In this document: piece after piece, positions 24,686 through 38,803 of the stretch
How the letters are laid out: each line of letters begins with the position of its first letter
Numbering within the stretch: the stretch's first letter is position 1
NCBI RefSeq assembly: GCF_021347895.1
Contig: NC_067120.1
Span: forward strand, 16,973,361-17,037,360
Reading direction: 5' to 3'
From: Acanthochromis polyacanthus
Taxonomy: Eukaryota > Chordata > Actinopteri > Pomacentridae
DNA: 64,000 nt
Program-made: the position numbers and the translations under genes
The notes under the pieces: model-generated
The model's database searches: none
What the model was told of the DNA's origin: nothing
What the model saw: only the letters and a program-made list of their open reading frames with translations

Positions 24686-27600
24686 CAGGTGTCATCTTCA
24701 GCATGTAGCGAACACTGTGTAGACTTTTTTGGCATTACTGATTACAAAAATGCACCACTCAGACTGAAGTAAATAGAGATTGCTTAGTTTGAAGTCTCAA
24801 ACTTTTAAGCGTTGGACCACAGAGTCCTCTCTGACCTGTGTCTACCTGCTTTAATTAATAATTCAGGACTGTCACCGGAACATGAGGACATTGTGACAAA
24901 TAGGCAGATCTAAAAGGTTTTGGACAGTTATGTGTACACTTAGTGGCACAGTTAACCGAGATATGTGCTGTAGGTTTGGAGGTGGTTAAGTGCGTGTGTG
25001 TGAAATTATTTTGGCTCCAAGAAAATGTGGCAATAAATAAGTGAATTAGGAGACATTGGACTGCAACAGCAACCGATGCCAAAAGAGAATTTCCCTCCAG
25101 CTAGTTCAATTAGAGCTAAATGTGTTGAACTCTGAGTTTTAGCTCCGTGAACCAGACAGATGCGAGAGGTGTCCTTGTAATTTTTTGCTCTTTAATGTTT
25201 CGATTGGCAGACTGTATAAGGATGTTTTTATAGCGGGTTCATGCACAGAGCATTGGGTTGTGCTGCCCTCCAAACAGGAGATGGGGGAGAGAGAGACTTG
25301 CACGCTATTTTATTTGTGTTTGCCTTTGCCTTGGCTTCTTGTGAGGCACTTTTTATGACACTGGGTGAATTAATGTCTTTGTCATGCCTGCGGTCGGGCC
25401 TGTGAGCTCAGCGTGCACTCTGTATTTTGTTTTGAACATATGATTAGCAAATAAGCAAATGTTGTGCTCTTGGCAAACACAAAAGCAATATTTTGCTTTC
25501 TGTGAAGGCAGATTTATTTCTGGAAAAAAAGAAGAAGATGTACGGTGGATGGTTGAATTTCAGGAAATGAAATGACAAAAGACAACCTAACCACCTGCTC
25601 TTAATTTTACTGGAATATGATCAAAACATGGTTAGCTAATTGGGGACAGATGATCTTAATGTGCAATCTGTATTTTGTTAAAAACTCAAACTTAAAATGG
25701 ACTTACGCACTTCTTAAAAGACTAGCGAAGCCTTTCAACTGTAACAACCCGGTATGTTGTGAATTAGTGCTCGGATGCCAAATTGAACCACAAGGCAGTC
25801 CAGCGCTGACCTTTGAACTCCACTATACCCACCAGCTCGATGCTGGCACTCCCTTTTCTTCTGTGCTGTGCCGTGTCTGTGTGGGTGTCCATTCATCTTG
25901 CTGTGGTTTCTGTGAGGATATTGGAGGCTGTCATGCAGACATGCATGGGAAAGGTTTGTCGTGGCCTCATGTGCATTTATTCACGGTAACACAGGGTTAG
26001 GGTGTTTTATTTGGGTTCACTCAACTGCAGGACAGAGTTCATGAACCTGCAGCCAGGATTTAATTGGTAAACACAATCGCGTTTTCAAAAACACATTTTA
26101 TGGCTGTCAGTGGGGCTGCAAGTAAAAAAGAGATATGTATTTATTCGCACATTAGCTGTCACGGCATATTTTGCATTTGCTATAAACGTGCCAGCAGTTG
26201 TAAAGGAACTCGTAAATGATATTAACTGTGTATAAACAATTTTGATTAGTCACTCATGCTTTAAATTAGCTTTTATTTGGATTTGTATTCTTGGACTGTT
26301 GCTTTAAATCAAGATGCCTTTGAAATCTCCAGCTTTGCTCCACACACACACGTGTTGATGTCTGTATGGAAATGTTGTCAGCGCAGTTTTGTTCCACTCC
26401 TGCCAGGTGTGTGGAGCTCCCCTCCTGCTTTTTGTAATGTTTAACTAGCTGTTGTGATGGTTTCAAATGGGAGGGTGGTCATGGGAAGGCGCAAATTCAA
26501 GAGCGGGGAAACACACTCGCACACACGCACTGACATAGCTACATGTGTGCTAGATGATCCTCGCGCTCGTATAACACACACGCTCTTTACTCTAACAGCC
26601 CTGAGGGATTAGTAATGGTTTCTTGGCAGCGAGCCGGCCTTCTAGCACCACTCATCATTGGGATCCCATATCGAGGGGATTTTCACTTCACCTCACAGTG
26701 TTTTTCTTGCACTAAACAGCACATGCTAAAAGATGAGTGATCATTGTAATCACGGTAAAACATAAGAAGAGTTGAAGAGAGGACCACATGTTTGTCTAGA
26801 TGTGGTTATAAATTGCATGAGCTGTATTTCTGATTGCGTGCATCCATGCTGCTTTCATTACAAATCCACTAATGGTTTTATAGCCGCCGGTCACCATGGT
26901 AGCGCTGGAAGCCAAAAGAAGTGCACCCTGGGAGGACAATATGAGTGTGTTGAGTGTCTTCAGGATTAGGACCACAGGGCTATTTTTCATTTCGCTTTTG
27001 GGCCACCAAACAAGGGGAGTAATGGGGAGCAATGCCTCTCTCAGAATCTAATCTCCCTTCAGCACTTGAGGCCAAGCAGCAGAGTGGGAGGATAGTGTGT
27101 GCGGGTCTCGGTGTGAGTGTGTGTGTATTTGTAAGAGAGTGAGTGAGGACCAGATGATGCATGCTAACAAGTGCAGCCACTGAATATTAAAGAGAGTCTT
27201 TGGTTTCACCAGTGCTTCGGCTGAGGAGAGTATCAGCATTCATGACACGTCCGCAGCTGAAGAGCAACGCACAAACTGCTACTTTAACTTATTTCATTAG
27301 TTTGTATGATTTCAGACTGACGCATAGTATTCCAAGAAGTTTTTCTTGTGGGCTTCTTTGGTTAAAGGGGAATTCCAGTATTTGTCAACCAGGATGTTAT
27401 TATCATAGTTTTGTTCATTATGACTGCTGGTCAAATTCCCCATCTAGTTTGTAGAGATTAAGGAAACATGGACTCCGGTGAGAAACACACTGACTGAAGC
27501 AACTCATAAGTCGGAAAATCCCTCTGTCAGCTGATCCACTTTCACTGCACCTTGTTTATTTACCATAATGCGGGTCAGCCGACTGTCTTTGACTTGAAAT

Positions 27601-28043
27601 GGGAGCTAAGATGAGGACATGCTTCATGCTGGTTTCCAAACTCCAAATAAGATTCACACAAGGGTGTTTTCATTGACTGTATCCATACAAAAGGAAAACA
27701 TCTTTTTTGAGTTGCTTCTAGGGTGTAGAGCAGTTTGAGGGATGTTTCATGTTTCTGCATGTAGGAAGCTTATATTGGAGTTGGCATTTCTCAAACCTGT
27801 CAAATTTCCAGTCACAAGATGATTTACAGGACATTGGAAGATTAAATCATTTGCTTTGAAATTTGGCTTATTTTTTTTGGATTCCTCACTAGTAACTGTT
27901 TTTGTTTCTTCATTTCGCGGAAATGGTATAAAAAAATTAAATACAGTGCAGTTTTGTGCTTATTGTAGTTTACATGAGTATCTGTATTTTCTGCTGCTTT
28001 ATACTCCTCCTTAAATATTGTACCTTTTTCTCCACAACATGTT
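24686..28043. other. no gene recognised
   Basis: No exon support. The part from about 26480 to 26720 is repeat-free with higher GC than its surroundings and is a reasonable candidate for conserved non-coding sequence. Confidence 0.65.
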
Positions 28044-29676
<1,633 letters not shown>

Positions 29677-29678
29677 TA

Positions 29679-31629
29679 TTTGAGAACTTTTAGTCACTGA
29701 TTACTTAGTGTATTTAGATTATTAATACATCATATAGTGAGTAAATGAATTATGGTGTATTATTATTACAATAAGATAGAACTGGGGAAATTGCTAACAG
29801 TAATTAAACATATTGTTTTTAACTTTGCCAGCTACAACACTAAAGCAGTGAACAGTAATGCTTTAATAAATATAATTTAAGAATATAAATACACTTTATT
29901 CTGAAATATGCTTTTCTGCATGATGATTACTTATACTTTTGGTACTTCAAGTGTATTTTTATGCCAATGCTAAAGAACTGAATGAGAAGAATAGCGTATT
30001 TCTGTACTGTGGTATGGTTTACTTTTGCTTCAGTACGGTATCTCAGTACTTTGTCTGGTTTCAGGCTTTTAAGAATGAGAATTAAATTAACTGAGCCAAT
30101 CCAACAAACAAATCCCCTTTTCTGAGACACTCTCAACTCCTAAACATCTGGCACAGTGTTGCTGACACCTTCTGTATGCATTCTTTCTCATTATATGATA
30201 ATTTAGTCAACTTTATAATTAAGGCGGTTAGATAAAGACACGAAAGAAATATGAGAAATGGACTCAGTTGCGTCATCGAAGCTGTTGTGTCATCATTAAA
30301 AGCTGATATGTCGGCACGGACATCTTCAGGGATACAGCACTGAACAAACTCATCCCAAGGGAGGAAGACTTACGAGACTCTGCCACCACTTACTGCTGTG
30401 TGCTTCTTCCAGCCAGGTGGGCTGAGTGGTTACCTGGGAGAAAGAAGAGCATAGCGCACAAAAACATACAAATGCACCTGCGATCGCACACATACACCCA
30501 CACACACGCACACAGCCATGCACATCATGCTTAATGGTTTTAGTGGAAAGCTGCCAAACTCACTGAACATCTTTCCCCTCTTCTCCTCTGTATTCCCTCC
30601 ATCCCTCCCACTTTCTAGTCTCCTTCCTCCCCCCGACCATCTCCCTCATCCCTCTCTCTCTCTCTCTCTATCCAACAGCATGTGCTCTTAAACCCTTCCC
30701 CCTCCCACGAACAATTTACCACTACCTTCCCTACGAAAGAAACAACCCAATGCAGCAAAAGGAGAGACATGAGAAATAACTATCTGTCATGATACATGGT
30801 GTGCCACACACAGAACAGGCCTGGAGACACACTACCATCTTATATCATCCTTCCCATTGCCTAAAAGCACTTCAAAAGGAGCTCCATTTTATTCTTTGGA
30901 GTTTCTGATTTAAACATTGAGGTCATGAGTAAGGTTACTGCAACTGGCTCGCAATGGGGAGACCGGTCAGGAATGTGGGGGAACGTCTTTAAATTGATAA
31001 AAGTTGGTCTTAGGCCATTCTGCCCATGCGTCAGATGGATATGTACTTCACTGTGTTATATTCTCTTTTCTGCACAGACATGTTTTAAGATGTAGGAGAT
31101 AACACACAGGGCTGTGGTGGGTGGGCGGGACTGATGTCACTGAGATGCATTTAGTGGGCTGTTAAAACACACTGATAATGACCTTCAGTGGTGTGGATTA
31201 GTGTGAAAGCATTAGCAGGTGTAAAATAACAATGGTAACTGTATGACGCTTAGAATTAGAACATGTAGTCTTTCTACTTTAATGCTCTGGTCATTACTTT
31301 TTCAAAGATTTAAGATCGAAGATTAAACCATGAGTTATTATCTGAGTGAAAAACTGTATTGTGGAACAGAAAGCAGGCTCAGAATATAACAACATAAGAT
31401 ATCTCTACCATAGCCACATAAACATGAACTTTTCCTAACATTAACCATGTGCTTTAGGTTATAAACCCTGAAACACACTATAAAGTAATTCAAGGAATCT
31501 ATTTCCTCTACTTAATAAAATACGTGGTTGTAAGATTTTAAAAAGTCAGATCACTCAGATTTCTGTGTTAGTTGACTTCCAACTGAATTCAAGTTAAGCT
31601 ACCTTTAATGAAAATGGATTGATAGCTTA
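29679..31629. other. no gene recognised
   Basis: AT-rich start, then the polypyrimidine tract at 30570-30725; nothing else identified. Confidence 0.7.
30570..30725 (+). repeat. polypyrimidine tract with (CT)n core
   Basis: Long C/T-rich stretch with CT repeats at about 30651-30669, followed by ATCCAACAG, so it looks like a 3' splice site on the plus strand. No exon could be supported after it; it may simply be low-complexity DNA. Confidence 0.6.
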
Positions 31630-32404
31630 TTTTTTTCTTGAAACACAAGGACTGGGCATTAGACCAGTGGAAATCTGTGCTTTGGTCTGATGAGTCTAAA
31701 GTTGAGATCTTTGGTTCCACCCGCTGTGTCTTTGTGCCACGCAGAAAAGGTGAATGGATGGTCCCTACATGCATGGTTGCCACCGTGAAGCATGGAGGAA
31801 GAGGTGTGATGGTGTGGGGGTGCTTTGCTGGTGACACTGTTGGGGATTTATTCAAAACTGAAGACACATTGAGCCAGCATGACTATGTCAGCATCCTGCG
31901 GTGACATGTTTAGTGGGACCATCATATATTTTTCAGGACAGTGACCCCAAACACCCCTCCATGCTGTGTAAGGGCTATTTGACCAAGAAAGAACGGGATG
32001 GAGGGCTGCATCAGATGACCTGGCCTCTAGAGTCACCTGACCTAAACCCAGTCGAGATGGTTTATGATGAGATGGACCACAGAGTGAAGGCAAAAGGGCC
32101 AACAAGTGCTCAGCATCTCTGGGAATTCCTTCAAGACTGTTGGAAAACCGTTTCAGGTGACTACCTCATCTAGAGAATGCCAAGAGTGTGCAAAGCAGTA
32201 ATCAAAGCAAAGGGTAGCTATTTTGAAGAATCTAAAATATAAAACATGTTTTGACTTATTTCACAGTTCTTTGTTTCCCACATAATTCCATATGTGTTCA
32301 TTCATAGTTTTGATGCCCTCAATGACAATCTACAAAGTAAATAGTCATGAAAATATAGAAAACCATTAAATGAGAAGGTGTGTCCAAACTTTTGACTGGC
32401 CGTG
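31630..32404 (+). mobile_element. 5'-truncated Tc1-like transposon of a second family
   Basis: Only the 3' two thirds of an element is present. The right terminus reads AAGGTGTGTCCAAACTTTTG and then ACTGGCCGTG followed by TA at 32405-32406, typical of a common fish Tc1 family. No matching left inverted repeat was found upstream, and similarity begins abruptly near 31640 inside the transposase. It is distinct from the IR/DR copies at 4136 and 28044. Confidence 0.88.
31638..32242 (+). pseudogene. truncated Tc1-like transposase, second family
   Basis: The N-terminal DNA-binding region is missing. The frame from 31638 encodes KHKDWALDQWKSVLWSDESK (first catalytic D), VKHGGRGVMVWGCFAGDTVGDLF and stops near 31904. 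A small deletion shifts the frame, and it resumes as LVGPSYIFQDSDPKH (second D; one Q of the usual QQD appears lost) and SPDLNPVEMVYDEMDHRVK (E). A further small deletion gives GDYLI and a premature stop at about 32171. The remaining RMPRVCKAVIKAKG-type tail reaches a stop at 32240-32242. It is not functional. Confidence 0.9.
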
Positions 32405-32406
32405 TA

Positions 32407-34001
32407 ATTTCATTAGAATTTGCAAAATCTTTGCTCAAGCCTGAATCTGTGTTTTTGTAGACTGCAATTTTAGGACAGATGAGCTCAGTCTTGACGGCTA
32501 ATTTCACTCATGATGTCTCTTCGATCATATAAAAAACACCATGTGGACATGTTGACAATGTAAACAAAAGAAAGATTTCCACATGCCTACCATATGCAGA
32601 TTTTGTTGAGGAAAAAGTTTAAAAACTGTTATTTCTGAGCAAAACTGTTTGAATCATCCAATATCTCTCTATTGTCTAGAGATAAAGTTACAATTATGGT
32701 AAATTGCTCTCTTTGGTTTTCCTTGGCTCACTGATTGTGCTTTTAAACCGACTAAATTTGACTCTTAATCCCAAAGCACTCACCAATCTGGCATAACAAT
32801 GAGTTCTTTGAAAATATGTTGAATTTGTTTTAAAACATTCCCTTTCCATTGGTCCGGTTTCATGGTGCTGGCAAACACTGATTTTTCCAATTTCGGCAGT
32901 CTGGCTCATTTGATGTTTTGGACACGATGTAACTCATTGACAAAGCAAACAAACAACAGGTCAATGCTGTAGCACTACTTTGGTGACTAAGAACAGCAGT
33001 GTTTCAGATTAGAGATGTTAGCTTGTTTGTCACTTCAAGGTTTTTCCATCCTTGGTGTGCACTAGCAAACACCCCATTACGAACAATCAAAGCTTGTGTT
33101 TCTTGATTTGCATTGCAATCAAGAATGTAAAGTTCCTGACATGCAGCAGGTTTTTTTTCAGGGAGCTCAATGAAACAAATGGCTGTGGATGACGCAGGAT
33201 AAACTGAATCAGATGTATGTGGTTTTGATCAGGAAGTTGAAGGAGAGCGACATAGAATACTTCCTCTCCCTATTGTAATACATGGATCTTGCCTTTCGTA
33301 CCAGATTATGCCCAGACACAAAGGAAAAAGGCCATATAATAGATTCTTTGATAGCATTAGTTAAAAAAAAAGTATCGTTGTTGCACTGCTGCAACACATC
33401 TGTTAACTTTTCCTCTCGTCCAGATGTTTCTTATTTTGAGCTGCGTGAAGTTTCAGTCAACATTTTTGACCATAAAAATGACTTTTTGATCTTGAGTCTT
33501 TAGTTTCACATCATTCAGGGTCTGATAATGAATTTCACATTACACCATACTTATCCTGAGTGCGGGTTTCATCGAATAAGTATTAGAATTTGTCATTCAG
33601 CAGCAGTGTTAATTTTGCAGCCCAGTTTTGATAATGAACATTTGGATTTTGTATAGACTTATTTTTGTTGCCACAGAGTTACGTCAGGTCTTATTTTGAG
33701 TCTTTCATTGGGATGAAGGAAAGCTGCAGTTTAGGTGGCTTATCTTTTGTCATGTTTCACGATTCAGTCATTGTGTTTATAACACAGTCTTGAGTGCTTA
33801 GATCCTTTTTGACAAGCATGATTTTCAAGTTGTACTACAATATCTTCATCTTCATCAAACAGAACTCATTTGACAGATGATGACAGCAGCACAGTTTGGG
33901 CTATGTTTGCTTTTAGTGCATGAATAATGTTGCACTTTAATAATACTAGAAAAACCCGAAGACAAAAGGGTTCATTTTCAGCCATATTCATATGCTTAGA
34001 T
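32407..34001. other. no gene recognised
   Basis: Non-coding by inspection, no repeats identified. Confidence 0.7.
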
Positions 34002-34260
34002 TCCATCCATCCATCCATTATATAGACACCACTTAATCCTCATTGGGGTCGCAGGGGGGGCTGGAGTCTATCCCAGCTGACTTGGGGTGAAGGCTGGGGA
34101 CACCGTGGACAGGTCACCAGTCTATCACAGAGCTACATATAGAGATAAACAATCACACTCCCATTCACACCTATGGACAATTTCAGTTACCAATTTACCT
34201 GAACATACCCAGAGAAAACCCACGCATGCGCAGAGAGAACTTGAAAACTCCATGCAGAGA
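34002..34260 (-). repeat. SINE-like teleost dispersed repeat, copy B
   Basis: Reverse copy starting with the (CCAT)n tail at 34002-34018, followed by GGAGTCTATCCCAGCTGA, GACAGGTCACCAGTCTATCA, CATTCACACCTATGGACAA and CATGCAGAG. The 5' end (the GTTAGCACT part) is missing. Confidence 0.8.
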
Positions 34261-36807
34261 TTCATTCATTCAAAATTAATAAATACACAGCCACATGTCA
34301 TTATTAAACACAAGTCAACCACAAAACATCAGACAGTGAATGTAAATAAGCACTATTTCTACTTGCTAATGCCATTTTTTAGCAGTCAGTTCATCATCAG
34401 ATAATCACTATTTACACACCTATTTCTGTCATAAAATCATATTAACATCTTGTGGAAAATGTCATCTAAATGTATGCACAGCTTCTACATAAACTTCCAG
34501 GGTTCCATCACTTAGCACCTGGGTGGTAGAGCTTTTTAACTGAAGTGAATTGCTATCACAAATTTCTTTGAAAACAGCAGCTTTCTAATTTGCTCATGCA
34601 ACACAGTCCGTATCTAACATAACTCCTTAAATTCCCACAATGTCCTGTATATTATGGAGCATTTCGATTGCCTAAAATGTGATGTTGTAATCACCAAAAA
34701 ATGTTACATTTAGTTCCCTTTGTCACAACCAGCCTTTACTAAAAATAATGCTAATTTTTAAATCAATCTAATTTGCGTGTAAACATGTAACAAACACCCA
34801 TGTTGGATTATTCATCAAAGAGGAACACAAACAACAAATCTAGTATCAAGCAATCTTGTTAAAGTGTGGGTCGTAGACACCTTCAGTAGGATTTTTACTT
34901 CCCCCATCAAACTGAGAGAGTTTACAACTTCCCATGCTAAGGTTTAGCTAAACTCAGGAGCAAAATTGCGAGTTGGGTACTTAGAGAGACATCTGGGGAA
35001 TGTGTTTTGGCCAGGTCATAGGTTTCCTTGTCTTCACCAACCTGTCTGGAGTGGACACTTCTTCACCTCCACCCTCCTGCTTCACAGAGCCCCAGAACCC
35101 CAACAACACATAGGATTAATCCATATAATAAAGCGGGTGGCTGAATGGGTTTTGTAGAGAGCAGAAAGGAGGTAATGCTCTGTGTTTTCTAAATGGGGGA
35201 GCAGAGGGCCTTTCAGAGGGAAAACATGCTGATTACTGTATTGTAAAATGGCTTTTGATTCCCCCTGCCTGCTTTAATCCCCAGGACACAACAGTGGCCC
35301 TGTCTCCCACCAATGGCAATTGAGCCTCTAAGAAGACTTGTATTACCAGCAAGCAGGGTTTAATTGTGAACTCAATCAGTTATTAAAGAAGCCAGGGCCC
35401 ACTGAATTGGAGACTGGTGGGCCAGTCCTTCACTGCTTTTGACCGTTGTGGCTCTTTCTTCCTAGACTGTGGTTCGTAGTTTGTTGTTTGCTGTGCATAG
35501 GCCTGGGATGAATACCGGCTCCCCACTATAGAGTTCTTTCTTTTCCCTCCTCCCTCGACGTTTTTCCTCCTCTTCTCCTACTGGCTTCCAGGGAACGCAA
35601 TTATAGTGTGGAATTTTATGGGAGGATGGAGCAGTGGTGGGGAGTGGAGGGTGAGCAGGCCAGCGAGGCTATTATCCATCCCATAGGGCTGAATGGCTGG
35701 CCCCCCCTCAGCGAACACAAAAGGAGTGGTCAGAGCCGAACTGGAGAGCGGCCCCATCTCAAGAATGGCAGCGATCAGCAGTGGCTGGTTCCTACTGGCT
35801 TTACGCCTGAGGATGTTCACCCCGAAAAAAACCTTTGCTCTCGATAATGACATATTTCCTAATCTTCGGAAATGTCAGATAATCAGTCATCAAGTTCGAC
35901 CTGCTCTAATTGTTGGAGTAATATATTTGAGTTTTGGACAGTTGATCATACAAAACAACAAGTTGTTGATGTAATTTTTCACTTCTTTTTTTCCTACATT
36001 GGTATTGGCTAAACCATTGATTCCCTAATTTGAAGGGTCAACAATCCCAAGTGAGTGAATCTAGGAAAAGTGATTCAAGGTATAGGAAAAGACAAAAAAG
36101 CATGCTTGTACATTTGTTTTTGTTCCTCTTTTTGTGACTTTTGCAGTTTATTGCAGATCTTTAAAATTAAGCAATATATGAATGTCCACATACAAAGGAT
36201 CTTACCAGTGGAAAATGTCTCAAGTACCCACATGGTGCTTTATTTTCGGACTGATAAGCCAGTAAGTGATGTTATGGTCAAAATATAGATTTTGTCTACA
36301 ACAGAAAACCCTTGATCATATCTTTGTCCCCAATAAGCTCTTTACAGCACCTTCTGTGACCCTGTAAATGATGTCTGTTGTCTGTGAAAGCAGTAGCAGT
36401 GTGATGTGATGCAGTTAAACAACTGTAAAATGTCTTGTGGAGGTGGTCAGGGTACATAATTGTGTATAACTTTGACATCGGAGACCGCTGCTTTCTTTTT
36501 GTCTCTGACTAAAAGTCAGCAGTGTTTTCTTTAAACCGTTATCGTTATTGTTCCAAACCATAATTAAGTATCTATGATTCCTACACGCAACCCAAGTTTT
36601 AGTGGTGGCTGATGAGAAAATAGTCATATGAAACAGTTTTGTTACGGTCATGAGCTTTTTGGATGGCACTGAACAGAAAGGTCATCCTAGTGATAGACAC
36701 TCATAGAGTATGTGCTGTTTGAAAAGACGGTAACAAATGACTTGATTGGTCATTTAATTTGGATGAAATGTTAAAAATAGCCCAAAATGAATAGATTACA
36801 TACATAT
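34261..36807. other. no gene recognised
   Basis: Non-coding by inspection. About 35210-35450 is repeat-free and more complex than its flanks; function unknown. Confidence 0.65.
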
Positions 36808-36860
36808 ATTATAGAATTTCCCTGTGGGGATCAGTAAAGTATTGCTATTCTATCCTATTC
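36808..36860 (+). repeat. LINE-like 3' tail fragment
   Basis: ATAGAATTTCCCTGTGGGGA and TCAGTAAAGTATTGCTATTC followed by degenerate TATCC-type repeats resemble the 3' tail of fish non-LTR retrotransposons (GAATTTCCCC...GGGATCAATAAAGT(ATCT)n). Only the tail is recognisable. Confidence 0.55.
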
Positions 36861-37929
36861 TGTAATGCGCTTCTGTGGGCTCTTTTATATATGTAGGTGC
36901 AAACTGCTAATGGACATCCTTATTATAATTTCTCAGACAAGCTAGCACTTACTGACTTTTGTTAAACAATTGTAGAAAGAGCATTACAGTGCAAAAAAAT
37001 CAACTGTGATTACATGTAACTACATGTAACCAACACATCCAGCATACATATACACTCTCTAGACACCTTCCACAACACAGCAGGAAATTCATTCCACACA
37101 CCATAACAAGTGGGGACAAACAGGGCAACCTTTGCCTCTATTTGATGTTCAACATTTCAGACAAACCTTAAAGAGAACTCCCCGGCCACACTCTGTTTTA
37201 CCTCGGCATTCCTCGCCATCCATCCGCCTAGCTCTCCATCACTGGACAATAGTAGATTGAGGACACCCTGAGCTGGCCAGCCTCTGTGGGGCCTGTACGC
37301 TGTGTGCCAGTATGGGTAAATAGAGGTTCTTTAATATCCGCCAGGGGGGATGAGAGGTGGGAGTGGGGTCAGAGTACGGAGCTCACTGAACTGGCAGCCA
37401 TGCAGCCCATTGTTGCTGTTTGTTAACAGGTGTGTGTGTTTAAATGGGAGTCTTTCAGTGGAGCTGCTACACGAGCCCATGGGGCCCGAGCACCTCTCAC
37501 CCCCTCACAGTGTTCTCATCAATGACAGCTTTTCAGTCGCCTGGGGAGGAGGAGGTGGAGGAGGAGAGGGGAATGATGAGGCTGGCTGAGAGATTAGAAG
37601 TGAGGGGACAGACTGCACTACAGTACACATTGTCAGGTACATTACAGTCTGGGAGACTGGATTTCAAGCTATATGGGAGGGATGGAAACGCAGATGAACA
37701 CCACCTGATGCAACATCTATTTACATACACAGACTATCCACTGATACAGTAGCTCATTATTTTGGGTCATTAAACTTATTCTAGGCCCTCACTTAGCATG
37801 AATGCTAGAGGCTAACCAATGTAAAACCAACAGATTAATAGAGGGCACCAGGCAGGCACAATGGCTTCTTAGAGTTTCAGTGAGGCCAAAACAAATACCT
37901 ATAGTGCAGCAGATAACTGCAAAATACTT
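36861..37929. other. no gene recognised
   Basis: Contains a purine-rich GGAGGAGGAGGTGG run near 37541-37570. The overlapping open frames at 37350-37750 share this run and have no conserved motif. Confidence 0.65.
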
Positions 37930-38440
37930 CAGTTTGTGATGCAAGCATGAAATTTGGCACAAATACTCTTTAAGGTCCACTTTTTGTTAAAAAAAAAAAA
38001 AAAAAAAGGCGTTAGCCACGCAAAATTCCAAGATGGTGACCGTTTTTCAAGATGGCCACCATGTGCACCGTAAATTCATCTTCTGCAGCAAAATATTTGA
38101 AACAAAATGCAACATTAAGGGGAAAAACCAAAGATTCTAGTGTGTAACATTTTAGCCTGATTATTTTTGTTATGTAACATCACACAGCATAGTTTTAACA
38201 GAGATGGCATCCAAAATGTCTGCCACAAAACCAAAAAATGCTCATACTTCAGGAAATAATAGACATAGAATAGTGATTTTTGATCTATCACTAGGTTTTT
38301 GGGATCAATTCATTAGATGGACACCATTCTAGATTCCTAGTTATCATGTGTATTGCTGAAACAAAGATGCAGTCCAATATGGCTGTTACAATAGCCATAA
38401 ACCATTGTTCACGAACTAACAATTAGAACTAAATTAGGGT
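37930..38440 (+). repeat. dispersed repeat rich in AAGATGG motifs
   Basis: It starts near GATGCAAGCATGAAATTTGG, has a poly(A) run at about 37988-38007, then GGCGTTAGCCACGCAAAATT, CCAAGATGGTGACCG, CAAGATGGCCACCATG, AGATGGCATCCAAAATG and GTCCAATATGGCTGTTAC. I recall this order from a fish repeat family, but the class is unknown and the ends are not defined. No open reading frame is present. Confidence 0.5.
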
Positions 38441-38457
38441 TTGTATGATTTGCTAAG

Positions 38458-38803
38458 GGCTTCACAGTGGCGTAGTGGTTAGCACTTTCGCCTTGCAGCA
38501 AGTCCCGGCCTGGGCCTGGGATCTTTCTGCATGGAGTTTGCATGTTCTCCCTGTGCATGCGTGGATTTTCTCCGGGTACTCTGGCTTCCTCCCACAGTCC
38601 AAAAATATGCTGATGTTAATTGATAACTCTAAATTGCCCGTAGGTATGAATGTGATTGTTTGTCTGTATATGTAGCCCTGTGACAGACTGGTGACCTGTC
38701 CAGAGTGTCCCCTGCCTTCGCCCGAGTCAGCTGGGATAGGCTCCAGCACCCCCCCACAACCCTAGTGAGGATAAAGCGGTGTATAGAGAATGGATGGATG
38801 GAT
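38458..38803 (+). repeat. SINE-like teleost dispersed repeat, copy C
   Basis: The most complete of three copies: GCGTAGTGGTTAGCACTTTCG, GGAGTTTGCATGTTCTCCC, CTCCGGGTACTCTGGCTTCC, AACTCTAAATTGCCCGTAGG, CAGCTGGGATAGGCTCCAGC, and a GGATAAAGCGG...(ATGG)n tail. The GTGGTTAGCACT start recalls a tRNA-type A box, but no clear B box was confirmed. Confidence 0.85.
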
